From NCBI GenBank assembly GCA_002412885.1, contig DHVX01000055.1:124001-188000 (forward strand): 64,000 nucleotides of DNA, given 5' to 3'. The notes beneath the pieces were generated by a model that saw only the letters and a program-made list of their open reading frames with translations, ran no database searches and had not been told where the DNA came from. Shown here in pieces: positions 8,863 through 16,634 of the stretch. The DNA is from Bacteroidales bacterium UBA5197. GTDB lineage: Bacteria; Bacteroidota; Bacteroidia; Bacteroidales; Lentimicrobiaceae. How positions within the stretch are numbered: position 1 is the stretch's first letter; each line of letters opens with the position of its first letter. The translations under genes were made by a program, and so were the position numbers.

Positions 8863-9192
8863 CTAGACGATTCTAAATTCTCCGTCAAGAAGTTCCACAT
8901 TGAAATTCACTTTTGCTTTCAATGCTTTAAAAACCCGCAGAATAGTTTCAATTGTTACATTCTTCGCATTATTTTCAATTCGGGAAATTTGAGATTTTTG
9001 TACTCCAATCATTTCTCCTAATTCTGTTTGGGTCAAATGTCTTTCTTTTCTTGTGCGTTTAATTACTTCACCCAAGAGGTCAAGCCGAAGTTCGTATTCG
9101 TATTGATCTCTTTTTTCTGACCCAATTTTTCCGAGGTGTTTGTCTTTTAACTCGTCAAGGGTATGAGTCTTTATTTTTTTTGTGGTTTCCAT
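8863..9192 (-). CDS. XRE-family antitoxin
   Basis: A 109-residue helix-turn-helix protein. The HTH_XRE domain spans about residues 38-95, with LTQTELGEMIGVQKSQISRIE as the recognition unit. The N-terminal 35 residues are charged and probably contact the toxin. It follows the toxin gene by 2 nt on the same strand, the toxin-first order seen in HigBA-type modules, and is expected to neutralise the toxin and repress the shared promoter. Confidence 0.85.
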   Translation of the reverse strand: METTKKIKTHTLDELKDKHLGKIGSEKRDQYEYELRLDLLGEVIKRTRKERHLTQTELGEMIGVQKSQISRIENNAKNVTIETILRVFKALKAKVNFNVELLDGEFRIV

Positions 9193-9194
9193 CT

Positions 9195-9542
9195 TTATTT
9201 TTGTTTGTTTTTCTGTTCATAGTACAACTTCATAATTGCTTTCGCTTTCTCGATTTCTGCCCTTGGAATTTTGTCTGTCTTTTTAATAATTCCGTGAGTT
9301 GCAATTACAAGTGATTCTGTCTTGTCCGTTTTATCCCAGAATGAAAATAGTCGATAGTACATTCTGTTATATTTGGTTCTGAACTCCCAAATTTCATCTT
9401 CAAGTTTCTTGAACAGTTCTGGGTCATTGAAATATTTTGACTTGTCAATGTTGTAAATAATTTTTTCTTTAGCCTTTTCGTCAAGAATATCAAATAGTTC
9501 CCAAACTTCGTCAAGTAGAACAATCTCAAATTTTGGTTTCAT
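9195..9542 (-). CDS. RelE/HigB-type toxin (Gp49-like, DUF891)
   Basis: A 115-residue lysine-rich protein of the RelE/ParE superfamily, closest in appearance to phage Gp49-like HigB toxins, which are ribosome-dependent mRNA nucleases. The diagnostic core is EDEIWEFRTKYNRMYYRLFSF (residues about 48-68), where the arginine pair and aromatic residues match the family's strand 2-3 region, and the GIIKKTDKIP turn followed by a charged C-terminal helix. It is encoded directly upstream of the XRE antitoxin. The composition is visibly richer in A+T and Lys/Glu than neighbouring genes, which fits acquisition by transfer. Confidence 0.8.
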   Translation of the reverse strand: MKPKFEIVLLDEVWELFDILDEKAKEKIIYNIDKSKYFNDPELFKKLEDEIWEFRTKYNRMYYRLFSFWDKTDKTESLVIATHGIIKKTDKIPRAEIEKAKAIMKLYYEQKNKQK

Positions 9543-9563
9543 TCATTGTATTTTTATAAACGA

Positions 9564-9571
9564 CAAATTTA
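9564..9571 (-). promoter_or_regulatory. -7 element of the toxin-antitoxin operon
   Basis: TAAATTTG on the minus strand, 21 nt before the toxin ATG. It lies inside the inverted repeats, so the module carries its own Bacteroidota-type promoter. Confidence 0.45.
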
Positions 9572-9723
9572 GACAAATGTTCTAATATATGGAAACTATT
9601 TTGCGAATTTTTTCTTGAACTATGTTTGCTAACTGGCTTGTATTCGTTTTAATGGTTAAGCCCGTAGCAAGTCTTACAAGGTGGTGGATTATTATTAAAT
9701 TGTAAATTCAATGGCGTTCAAAC

Positions 9724-9777
9724 CGGAATTGTAAATTAGATCGCCTAAGCTGACGAGCTCAGCGAAGCTAAATTCCG
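9724..9777. repeat. Hairpin repeat element, copy 1
   Basis: CGGAATT (9724-9730) pairs with AATTCCG (9771-9777). The 3' part holds GCTCAGCGAAGCTAAAT (9757-9773), found again, 17 of 17, at 48129-48145 in a similar hairpin. An 11-bp direct repeat AATTGTAAATT (9698-9708 and 9727-9737) overlaps its left end. This is the main content of the 325-bp gap between the toxin gene and the lipoprotein gene, together with the right inverted repeat at 9618-9633. Confidence 0.5.
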
Positions 9778-9817
9778 CGTATCCGATTATTAATCAAAGT
9801 AAACCTCATTTATAATC

Positions 9818-9845
9818 AAAAAAAAGCGCCCTGATTAAAGGCGCT
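9818..9845 (-). terminator. Rho-independent terminator of the lipoprotein gene
   Basis: On the minus strand a 6-bp GC stem (9845-9840 with 9830-9825, 9-nt loop) is followed by a run of T residues down to 9818. It begins 22 nt after the stop codon at 9868. Confidence 0.85.
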
Positions 9846-9867
9846 CTCATTTGGTTGGTTGATTTAT

Positions 9868-10809
9868 TTATCGGAGAGGAAGATAAGAAGTTCCGGTGTA
9901 AGTTCCGTTTACCCAGTCAACTTTGTAATGAGTAGGGCAGTCATCGCCGGTTACAGGTTGGTTGTTGCTGTCGAATCCAAAAGTAACAGTGGCGCTTTTT
10001 GACGCAGACGGAATCTGATGAACTTTGATACCTGATACGGGGTTCCATTCGCATTCCTGTTTGAAAACAACCGGCTGGTTTATCTGTGTGTAAAATTCTT
10101 CATTGTTTCGGTTGGTTCCCCAGACAACAAGATTGCTGTATTCTCCGAAAGTTCCGAAACCATCAACTGTCAGAACCAAGGTTCCTCTTGTTCCGGTATA
10201 AGTGCGCTGACGGGCTACATTCCAGGTGCGGGTGGTATTGTTACCAAAGTTTACAATCATACTTCCTTCTACACGATGGGTAAGGGTAGTAAAACCATTA
10301 TGTCCAAGCATAAATATAAATCCTCCGGTTACATTTGTAAAGGTTTTATTGCTGTTAATAACAATGGTTTGTCCTGTTCTTACGCGGGTTACAGAAAAAT
10401 CGATATATCGGATATTTACACTTGCGCCTTCCATGCCCCAGCGCATGTCAACCTGTTTTCTTATTTGCACCTGACCTGTGCGATTGAGCCTGCCATTGCA
10501 TGAAAGTCCATCATAGGTGATAAATAAGGTAATGGTGTCATTTACAACTGCAGTTGAATCTAGCGTAGCATTACATGGAATTCGCTCCGAAGATTTCAGA
10601 TCTCCTCCATTATAACTGAGCACACCTTCAACATCCTGAAGAACTTCATTGGCAATGTCTTCCAGATTTGATTCATCGGCTGATAGCTGAGTAAGTGAAG
10701 TGGAATCGTTTTTCCCATCTTCTAGTTTTTCTTTTTGGCATGAGGTAAGTGTAAATGCAGTTAATGCGAGCATTAAGGCAGTGGAATAAAAAAAATCTGA
10801 TGTTTTCAT
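9868..10809 (-). CDS. Uncharacterised lipoprotein
   Basis: A 313-residue protein with a signal peptide and lipobox LTSC (cysteine near residue 24) followed by a polar, acidic linker, as in surface-directed lipoproteins of this phylum. The rest is rich in Thr, Asn and alternating hydrophobic residues, suggesting beta structure, with four widely spaced cysteines (IPCNATLD, LSCNGRL, KQECEW, DDCPTH) that could form two disulfides outside the cytoplasm. I do not recognise a named domain. It stands alone between its own terminator and a 331-bp gap, and is not obviously linked to the DUF4249 operon upstream. Confidence 0.75.
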   Translation of the reverse strand: MKTSDFFYSTALMLALTAFTLTSCQKEKLEDGKNDSTSLTQLSADESNLEDIANEVLQDVEGVLSYNGGDLKSSERIPCNATLDSTAVVNDTITLFITYDGLSCNGRLNRTGQVQIRKQVDMRWGMEGASVNIRYIDFSVTRVRTGQTIVINSNKTFTNVTGGFIFMLGHNGFTTLTHRVEGSMIVNFGNNTTRTWNVARQRTYTGTRGTLVLTVDGFGTFGEYSNLVVWGTNRNNEEFYTQINQPVVFKQECEWNPVSGIKVHQIPSASKSATVTFGFDSNNQPVTGDDCPTHYKVDWVNGTYTGTSYLPLR

Positions 10810-11010
10810 GGTTTGTACGTTTTAGTGTTGACTATTTTTCTTTTGTTGAAGGTATTCTTACCTCCATGTTTCAGTAATAATACACTGCACCCTGTGTTTA
10901 CCCTGAGACATCTTCAATAATTTTTTAAACTTTTTCATAATCTCCTGATAATAAAATCACTGTGATTAAAGAAATTTAAAACCTGAGTCCACTCCGAATA
11001 CTAAATTATT

Positions 11011-11102
11011 GCCACCAAACCCCGAAACCACTAAACCTTTCCATTTTTAATACATTGGTAAACAATAGTTTGTGCAATTTGGTGTTTTGGAGCTTTGGTG
11101 GC
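11011..11102. repeat. Octamer-phrase inverted repeat in the 331-bp gap downstream of the DUF4249 gene
   Basis: Bases 11011-11036 match the reverse complement of 11077-11102 at 20 of 26 positions. Each arm reads as in-phase octamers ending in AAA: CCACCAAA, CCCCGAAA, CCACTAAA on the plus strand (11012-11035), and CCACCAAA, GCTCCAAA, ACACCAAA on the minus strand (11101-11078). The rest of the gap 10810-11140 shows no gene, tRNA or clear terminator. Confidence 0.5.
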
Positions 11103-11140
11103 TAATCTTCTTTTTCGACTTTTCGGAGCAAGCTCAAACT

Positions 11141-12001
11141 TCAATGTTCCATTTCGGACTTAAATGAGATAATACGTGCAATCTCAGTTTTGGTAGTAAC
11201 GGCACAGGCTCCAAAATAACCAATTCCATTGCCACTCAGATTTGTTGGAAGGTTTGCCGAAGCCGAATTGAAATAACCTCCCTGCCATGCAGTTTCAGAA
11301 AGCAAAGCCCTGATGTAACCGGCATGTTCATCGGTAAGCGAATACCTGGTTTCGGTAATTATTGTTCCCGGTGGGAAAAGCACGGTTTCAAGCGCAGGCG
11401 CAAAAATCTGATTCACATCTAAAGTTGGAAGTGTATAATAGATGAGTCTGGCTGTTGTACTATCCTTTGGCAAATGCTCATAGCCTGCTACTCCTGACCA
11501 GTCGAGCAGTATTTCATACATAGCGGCCCGTCTGGCATTGTAAGTATTGGCAACCCATACAATCCTGAAAAGTTTGGTGTTGCTGTGCCGGATGTATCGG
11601 AGAAAAATAAAATCAGCGCCCGGCACCATTCCGGCTTTCGCTGAGATAATCTCACCCTGATAACTGATCAGTAAAGAGTAAATACGCCCGGGTTTGCCAG
11701 CAAATTTCTGATCTGAAACATAAACGCCGGGGCGTAAAATGTCCTCATAAAATGAAACCACACCATCTGCAGAACTTACTATCAGATCTGCTCCGCTGAC
11801 TGCCGGAGCAAATCCGTTGGGATCAGTAAATGGTCTGCTTAGCCTGATTTCGTGATTTTTGTTCTCATTTGTGATATTTCCTTCAACTACAATCAGATCA
11901 GGATTATTGGTTTCGAGCGGCCAGTTTACTTCTCTTTCACAGGATCCTGAAATGTTTGCGAACACTGCTGTTAACAGGATTATGGTCAATCGTTTCATCA
12001 T
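11141..12001 (-). CDS. DUF4249 lipoprotein partner of the TonB-dependent receptor
   Basis: A 286-residue predicted outer-membrane lipoprotein with a signal peptide and cysteine in NISGSC, followed by the DUF4249 hallmarks: PDLIVVEGNITNE and LSRPFTDPNG near the N-terminus and an Ig-like beta region ending in the conserved FGACAVT segment. DUF4249 proteins are habitually encoded right after STN-containing TonB receptors and are thought to act with them at the surface, as SusD does with SusC, but their ligand is not known. The ATG at 12001 shares one base with the receptor's TGA stop (TGATG), so translation is probably coupled; a GTG at 12004 is a less likely start. Confidence 0.88.
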   Translation of the reverse strand: MMKRLTIILLTAVFANISGSCEREVNWPLETNNPDLIVVEGNITNENKNHEIRLSRPFTDPNGFAPAVSGADLIVSSADGVVSFYEDILRPGVYVSDQKFAGKPGRIYSLLISYQGEIISAKAGMVPGADFIFLRYIRHSNTKLFRIVWVANTYNARRAAMYEILLDWSGVAGYEHLPKDSTTARLIYYTLPTLDVNQIFAPALETVLFPPGTIITETRYSLTDEHAGYIRALLSETAWQGGYFNSASANLPTNLSGNGIGYFGACAVTTKTEIARIISFKSEMEH

Positions 12002-14700
12002 CACTGAAATTTAAAAGTGTAGTTAATAGAAGGAATAACCCCGGCAACTGAAAGCTGTGTAGGAATAATTTCGTAGGAACCATCAAGATTTGAGGGTACC
12101 ACAAAATCACCGTTGTCATTCATAATCTTATTGAAACCAACCGAAAACGGATTCTCATGCCCGTATGCATTGTAAAGTGAAAACACAAGGTTATGTTTGT
12201 AACGGCTGGCAGGTTTGTTAAGCATTATCGAAACTGAGAGATCGAGACGATGATAATCGGGAAAACGATCGTTGTGTTTTTTGCCGTAAATTGGAATTAC
12301 GTAACCATTGTATTCCATAAAACTCACCGGCGACGTAAAAGCAGCACCGCTCATATAACACCAGTTTGCTGCGAAGTTCCATCTTTTTCCTGCTTTAAGC
12401 ATAAGATTTGCAAACACCGAATGCGGACGATCGTAATACGCAGGAAATTCAAGGTTGCCGTTTATTCCATCAATCGTTTTGAACGATCGTGCATAGGTGT
12501 AACCCAGCCACCCTGTAAACCGGCCTTCGTTGCGGCGTAAAAGTGCTTCCACACCAAAAGACCTTGCAGCACCGAACCTTAACTCACCTTCAATCAATGG
12601 ATTATAAAGCATATTGGCATGATCGCTGTAGTCAATCTGATTTTGAAACCGTTTGTAAAAGCCTTCCATACTGAAGTTAATTCCTTTATTAAGCGTAAGA
12701 ATATAACCTCCGGTGAGTTGATCGGCCTTCTGTGGCTTAATGTTGGGACCTGATGGAGCCCAGACTTCGAGAGAAGTAAATGGGCTTGTTGAATTCGACA
12801 ACATCTGAATATACTGAGTTGTACGGCTGTAACCTGCAGTAAATGAGAGTCTTTTGCCCGCCGCCCAGATCAGACTGAAACGCGGCTCAAGATTATAATA
12901 TGGGGAGAAGTAACGCTTTCCGGCAACTTCAAGCGTATCGTAAACCTGATGAGATGCATCAAAAAAGTAAACATCAGCCGGGCCAAAGTTTCGCCAGCTG
13001 CTGAAACGAAGACCGTACTTGAGTAATAGCTTTTCACTCAGTTGTTGATCGTTACTTACATAAAGATTAATCGCCAGAGAGTTATACTTTTGAACTACAG
13101 GGGCAAAACGCTGAGTTTCTTCATCCGAAAAATGAACATTTCCGGGATCAGAGTGGTAGTTGGTCAGCTCAATTCCTGCTTTTATTGTATTTTCAGGATT
13201 CGGATACCAGGTAAGATCGTTTTTGAGCGTTCGTGACCGGATGGAGGATTTCCAGTAATCGTCCTGCTGCCGCGAAATGTACAAATAGTAATTGTATTCA
13301 CTGAAAATCGCGGTTGTATTTGAAAACAAGCGGTTGTTGAAAAGGTGATTCCAGCGCACAGTAGCTGTTGAATTGTCCCAGCTTATGCCAAAAGTGTTGA
13401 CCGATGCGTTGGTGATGCGGCTGAAATCATCTTTGCCGGCATAGGCAGTAATGAAAATCCTGTTTTTGTTGTTTATCTTGAAATTGATTTTTGCATTCAG
13501 GTCGAAAAAATCTATGGTAAACGATCGTCCGTTTATGTTGTTGTTGTTCAGCCAGTTAAGATTCGATTTTCGTCCTGACAGGATAAAAGAGCTTTTCTCC
13601 TTGATAATCGGACCTTCAAGCGTAAGATCGGAAGTAAAAATACCCAGATTACCTGAAAACCCGACATTTTTCAGGTTTCCGTCTCTGGCCCTGATGTCTA
13701 TCACTGATGAAAGTCTTCCGCCAAACGAAGCCGGGAAATCGCCTTTATATGCTTTAACATCTTTAACAGCATCAGGCGCTATGGCGGTGAAATACCCGAA
13801 AAGATGAGCCGGATTAAAAATTGGCGCATCGTCAATAAGAATAAGGTTTTGATCGTTGTTGCCACCGCGTACATAATAAAATGAAGATCCATCACCAAAA
13901 GCATTTATACCCGGTACAGACTGCAAGGATTTCAGCACATCAATAGTACCGGCAAAGCCAGCCATACGTTTTAATCCGCTTGCAGTTAACCTGACCTCTC
14001 CAGGCGAAGCCGATTCCATTCCCTGAATCTCTTTCTCCGAAACAATTACAACTTCCTGTATATCAATGCCTGACTCGGGCAAATTAAAGTCTGATTTAAA
14101 ATTATTAGTCAAACTGATAGTCTGATCAACCGGCGAATAACCCATCAAGGAAATTCTGATACGATATTGCCCTTCGGAAAGCGTAAGTGAAAAAAAGCCA
14201 AATCCATTGGTGGTTGTGCCTTTATAGGTATTCAGATCGTATATGTTGGCACCCACAAGTGCTTCTCCACTTTTCTGGTCGCGAACATAGCCGCTAATGG
14301 TGTACTTTTTGATTTCTGGAAGTGAATTATCCTTAGGGGGTGACAACTTATCTGGCTTCAGAATAACGTGATTATCAACTATTTTAAAACCTATTTCTAA
14401 TGGACTGAGCAGTTCGGTCAATACCTGACTCAGGGTTTTATCGATGGTTTTTATACTCACTTTTTCGTCAAGCGGAATCAGTCTGGGGTTGAATGAGAAA
14501 TGTACATCTGCTTCTTTTTCGATTTTCGCCAATGCTTCGCGAAGTGTAACCCCGGTAAGATTCAGCGAAATCTTTTTCTGACGCTGTTGAGCAAATAACA
14601 CCGGAATGGCAGCCAAAAGTATGACTGCCATAAAGAAAGAGCGGTATTTTGTTGCAGTATTGCTCAACTTTGTGGTTCTGATTATTAATGTGTTTTCCAA
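12001..14700 (-). CDS. TonB-dependent receptor with STN signalling domain
   Basis: An 899-residue outer-membrane receptor. Order: signal peptide (about 20-38), STN domain (about 42-115, with SLNLTGVTLREALAKIE), a carboxypeptidase-regulatory-like beta domain (about 132-210, YTISGYVRDQKSGEALVGA), plug (GLKRMAGFAGTIDVLKSLQSVPG ... YYVRGG) and 22-strand barrel ending in aromatic FKFQ. The STN domain, together with adjacent FecR and ECF sigma genes, indicates substrate-triggered transcriptional signalling across the envelope. It lacks a SusD neighbour; the partner is DUF4249, so glycan import is less likely than siderophore, peptide or other uptake. The apparent start is a TTG; the next ATG (14631) would leave a signal peptide without basic residues. 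Confidence 0.92.
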   Translation of the reverse strand: MENTLIIRTTKLSNTATKYRSFFMAVILLAAIPVLFAQQRQKKISLNLTGVTLREALAKIEKEADVHFSFNPRLIPLDEKVSIKTIDKTLSQVLTELLSPLEIGFKIVDNHVILKPDKLSPPKDNSLPEIKKYTISGYVRDQKSGEALVGANIYDLNTYKGTTTNGFGFFSLTLSEGQYRIRISLMGYSPVDQTISLTNNFKSDFNLPESGIDIQEVVIVSEKEIQGMESASPGEVRLTASGLKRMAGFAGTIDVLKSLQSVPGINAFGDGSSFYYVRGGNNDQNLILIDDAPIFNPAHLFGYFTAIAPDAVKDVKAYKGDFPASFGGRLSSVIDIRARDGNLKNVGFSGNLGIFTSDLTLEGPIIKEKSSFILSGRKSNLNWLNNNNINGRSFTIDFFDLNAKINFKINNKNRIFITAYAGKDDFSRITNASVNTFGISWDNSTATVRWNHLFNNRLFSNTTAIFSEYNYYLYISRQQDDYWKSSIRSRTLKNDLTWYPNPENTIKAGIELTNYHSDPGNVHFSDEETQRFAPVVQKYNSLAINLYVSNDQQLSEKLLLKYGLRFSSWRNFGPADVYFFDASHQVYDTLEVAGKRYFSPYYNLEPRFSLIWAAGKRLSFTAGYSRTTQYIQMLSNSTSPFTSLEVWAPSGPNIKPQKADQLTGGYILTLNKGINFSMEGFYKRFQNQIDYSDHANMLYNPLIEGELRFGAARSFGVEALLRRNEGRFTGWLGYTYARSFKTIDGINGNLEFPAYYDRPHSVFANLMLKAGKRWNFAANWCYMSGAAFTSPVSFMEYNGYVIPIYGKKHNDRFPDYHRLDLSVSIMLNKPASRYKHNLVFSLYNAYGHENPFSVGFNKIMNDNGDFVVPSNLDGSYEIIPTQLSVAGVIPSINYTFKFQ

Positions 14701-14716
14701 AAAAAGGTAATCTCTG

Positions 14717-15733
14717 CTATTTGCAACCCGAGCCGTAAATAACTGTTATCCCGTCATTTTCCCGAAATTCCACATCCAGTGTATTCCCGATTATTCCAAG
14801 CACCGACTCAAGCGACTGATTATCAAAAGTGGCAGTCAGCCTGCAATTATTTAACAACTGATTATCAAGCACAAACTTCCTGCGATATACATTTGTCAAT
14901 GTTTCTGCCACTTCTGAGAGGGAAGCATCATCAAAAGTAATTAAACGGGTTTTCCACGCAAGATAATTCGGATCAGCATTGGCGCTTACGCCAATTTCCT
15001 TGTTTTTGACATTCAGAGATGCAGATTCCCCCGGATCAAGAAATTCTTTTTTATCCGGAGATCCGGCAAAATAAAGCGAAACTTTCCCCGAAGTCAGCAC
15101 AACCTCTACCTGCTCTTCATTTTCTTTGGCTCTTACGTTGAAAGCTGTACCCAAAACTTCAATCCGAGCATCGTTTCCTGAAACTACAAAAGGATGTGAA
15201 GCATCAGGTGTAACTTCAAAATAAGCTTCCCCGCTCAGTTCCACATCACGGGTATTTTTACCAAATCCTTTATTATAGCTTATTTCAGATCCTGCACTCA
15301 ACGTAACAATAGAACCATCGGGCAATGCATGGGCAAGAATTTCATTCTGCGCGGTAATGACAGTTTCACTTCCTGGTAGCAGAAACCAAAGTGCACCGGC
15401 AACAACCAGAATTACAGCAACAGCAGCAGCGTAATTCCAGGCAGTTAACATTTTAATTATTTTACTCTTACTCCCTGACTTTGATTGTTTTACGGGTTCC
15501 GCATTCAGGTTTAACTTCTCAGAAATGATTTTCCATTGCTGATCGATATCCGTTTTGTCATCAATCGCAACCTTTGCATTGAGCAACCAGGCATTATGTA
15601 ATCCTTCAAACACCGAAAGATTGGCTTCATCAGCTGACAGCCATTGCGATAACTCAAACATTTCTTCAGGCGTGGTTTCGCCTGAAAGATAGCGGGTTAT
15701 CAGCGTTTCGTAATATGTAGAAGTATTTTCCAT
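14717..15733 (-). CDS. FecR-family anti-sigma factor
   Basis: A 338-residue inner-membrane regulator. The N-terminal cytoplasmic part (about 1-95) resembles the sigma-binding region, with the typical YLSGETTPEE and W-L motifs; a single membrane helix follows (about 99-119, AAAVAVILVVAGALWFLLP), then the periplasmic FecR domain (LPDGSIVTLSAGSEISY, GEAYFEVTPDASHPFVV, GTAFNVRA) and the C-terminal DUF4974 region. It should hold the upstream ECF sigma factor inactive until the receptor's STN domain signals ligand. It lies 63 nt after the sigma gene and 16 nt before the receptor gene. Confidence 0.95.
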   Translation of the reverse strand: MENTSTYYETLITRYLSGETTPEEMFELSQWLSADEANLSVFEGLHNAWLLNAKVAIDDKTDIDQQWKIISEKLNLNAEPVKQSKSGSKSKIIKMLTAWNYAAAVAVILVVAGALWFLLPGSETVITAQNEILAHALPDGSIVTLSAGSEISYNKGFGKNTRDVELSGEAYFEVTPDASHPFVVSGNDARIEVLGTAFNVRAKENEEQVEVVLTSGKVSLYFAGSPDKKEFLDPGESASLNVKNKEIGVSANADPNYLAWKTRLITFDDASLSEVAETLTNVYRRKFVLDNQLLNNCRLTATFDNQSLESVLGIIGNTLDVEFRENDGITVIYGSGCK

Positions 15734-15796
15734 TGTGTTTTCCTGTAATTAATACACCTGTAATCTGTTTTACCCTGACTCAAGACCGTGAATTTG

Positions 15797-16342
15797 TCAA
15801 CGAAAATAAGTATGAATAAAAAATGCAAGCAGCGACATAAACCCAGATAATCTCAGGCGTAAATGCTGCAATGCCTTCGACATCTGCGTTTCAACCGTTT
15901 TTACTGAAATTCCAAGCTGAACTGCAATTTCATGATATTTCAGATTTTCGTTCCGGCTGAGTAAAAAAACTTCTCTGCATTTTTCCGGAAGTTCATCAAT
16001 TGCCGTTGCTATGCTTTTACGCAATTCCTTCTCAACCAGAAAATCTGAAGTTTTGCCATCACTTACCTCCGACAGCTGCTCAATCTGAAGCAGATTATTG
16101 TCGAACTTCCTGTTGTCGCGCAGATGGTTAAGGCATTTATTGTGGATTGAAGTGGTCAGATACGATTTTACAGACTTCGAAGTATCAATAACATCGCGTT
16201 TTTCCCATAATCGGATAAATGAATCCTGTACAATTTCGCAAGCAGTTTCATAATCTTTCACATACTTCATGGCAAAAAAGCACAAACCTTTGAATTCAGT
16301 GCGGAAAAGATTTTCGAAGGCTTCTTTGGTGAAGATTTGCAT
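15797..16342 (-). CDS. ECF RNA polymerase sigma factor (sigma-70 family, FecI-like)
   Basis: A 181-residue extracytoplasmic-function sigma factor. Region 2 is clear (FAMKYVKDYETACEIVQDSFIRLWEKRD, about residues 22-50), as is region 4 with its helix-turn-helix (LPEKCREVFLLSRNENLKYHEIAVQLGISVKTVETQMSKAL, about 128-168; only the first part of each motif is needed to place it). Regions 1.1 and 3 are absent, as expected. It is first in the operon sigma-fecR-receptor-DUF4249 and most likely directs transcription of the receptor genes. A -7 element at 16371-16378 suggests the sigma gene itself is read by the primary sigma factor. Confidence 0.95.
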   Translation of the reverse strand: MQIFTKEAFENLFRTEFKGLCFFAMKYVKDYETACEIVQDSFIRLWEKRDVIDTSKSVKSYLTTSIHNKCLNHLRDNRKFDNNLLQIEQLSEVSDGKTSDFLVEKELRKSIATAIDELPEKCREVFLLSRNENLKYHEIAVQLGISVKTVETQMSKALQHLRLRLSGFMSLLAFFIHTYFR

Positions 16343-16370
16343 ATGCAGAAATTGCGATGTTTAATCAGGA

Positions 16371-16378
16371 CAAAAATA
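16371..16378 (-). promoter_or_regulatory. -7 element of the ECF sigma operon
   Basis: TATTTTTG on the minus strand, 28 nt before the sigma ATG. No good -33 match was found at the right distance. Confidence 0.4.
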
Positions 16379-16472
16379 AAATAATATCCGGGTAGTTCTG
16401 AATAAATGATCAAACGAAAGATGAGGTTGAATTATTATCGTTCCTTAAAACCGCAAGAATATCGCTAATTGA

Positions 16473-16543
16473 AAGTCAGGGCTAGACTTGATTTTACCTT
16501 GTTTTTTCAAAACGTTTGCTTTCAAGTGGTCAAACCCTGACTT
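16473..16543. repeat. Nested inverted repeat between the divergent sigma and nitroreductase genes
   Basis: AAGTCAGGG (16473-16481) and CCCTGACTT (16535-16543) are perfect complements, and inside them ACTTGA (16486-16491) pairs with TCAAGT (16522-16527). The element lies between two divergent genes, so it is unlikely to be a terminator; it may be a regulatory site or a decayed repeat. Confidence 0.45.
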
Positions 16544-16602
16544 GCTGATTTAAGGTCGTTGCGAATCAGCTCAGATTTATTTAACTTTCTGGCTGTTTCA
16601 CT

Positions 16603-16610
16603 TAACTTTG
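16603..16610 (+). promoter_or_regulatory. -7 element of the nitroreductase gene
   Basis: TAACTTTG lies 24 nt before the ATG at 16635. An apparent TTG start at 16608 is part of this element and is therefore rejected as a start codon. Confidence 0.5.
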
Positions 16611-16634
16611 CTGATGAAATTTTATCATAAAAAT

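Larger units (their letters stand above)
8844..9633. mobile_element. Possible toxin-antitoxin cassette bounded by inverted repeats
   Basis: GTTAGCAAACGTAGTT at 8844-8859 and the reverse complement of 9618-9633 (GTTAGCAAACATAGTT) match at 15 of 16 positions. They sit 3 nt beyond the antitoxin stop and 75 nt before the toxin start, so they enclose exactly one toxin-antitoxin pair with its promoter. A 6-bp hairpin (8833-8838 with 8843-8848) overlaps the left repeat. No transposase is present and no target duplication was recognised, so movement would need help in trans. Confidence 0.4.

Noticed and set aside
8680..9021. 113-residue plus-strand reading frame over the antitoxin end
   Set aside because: It covers the inverted repeat and antisense antitoxin sequence; no family resemblance or codon pattern supports it.
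8833..9660. Integron-type attC sites around the toxin-antitoxin pair
   Set aside because: GTTAGCA breaks the GTTRRRY consensus at the third R and no matching RYYYAAC box is correctly placed; no integrase is present.
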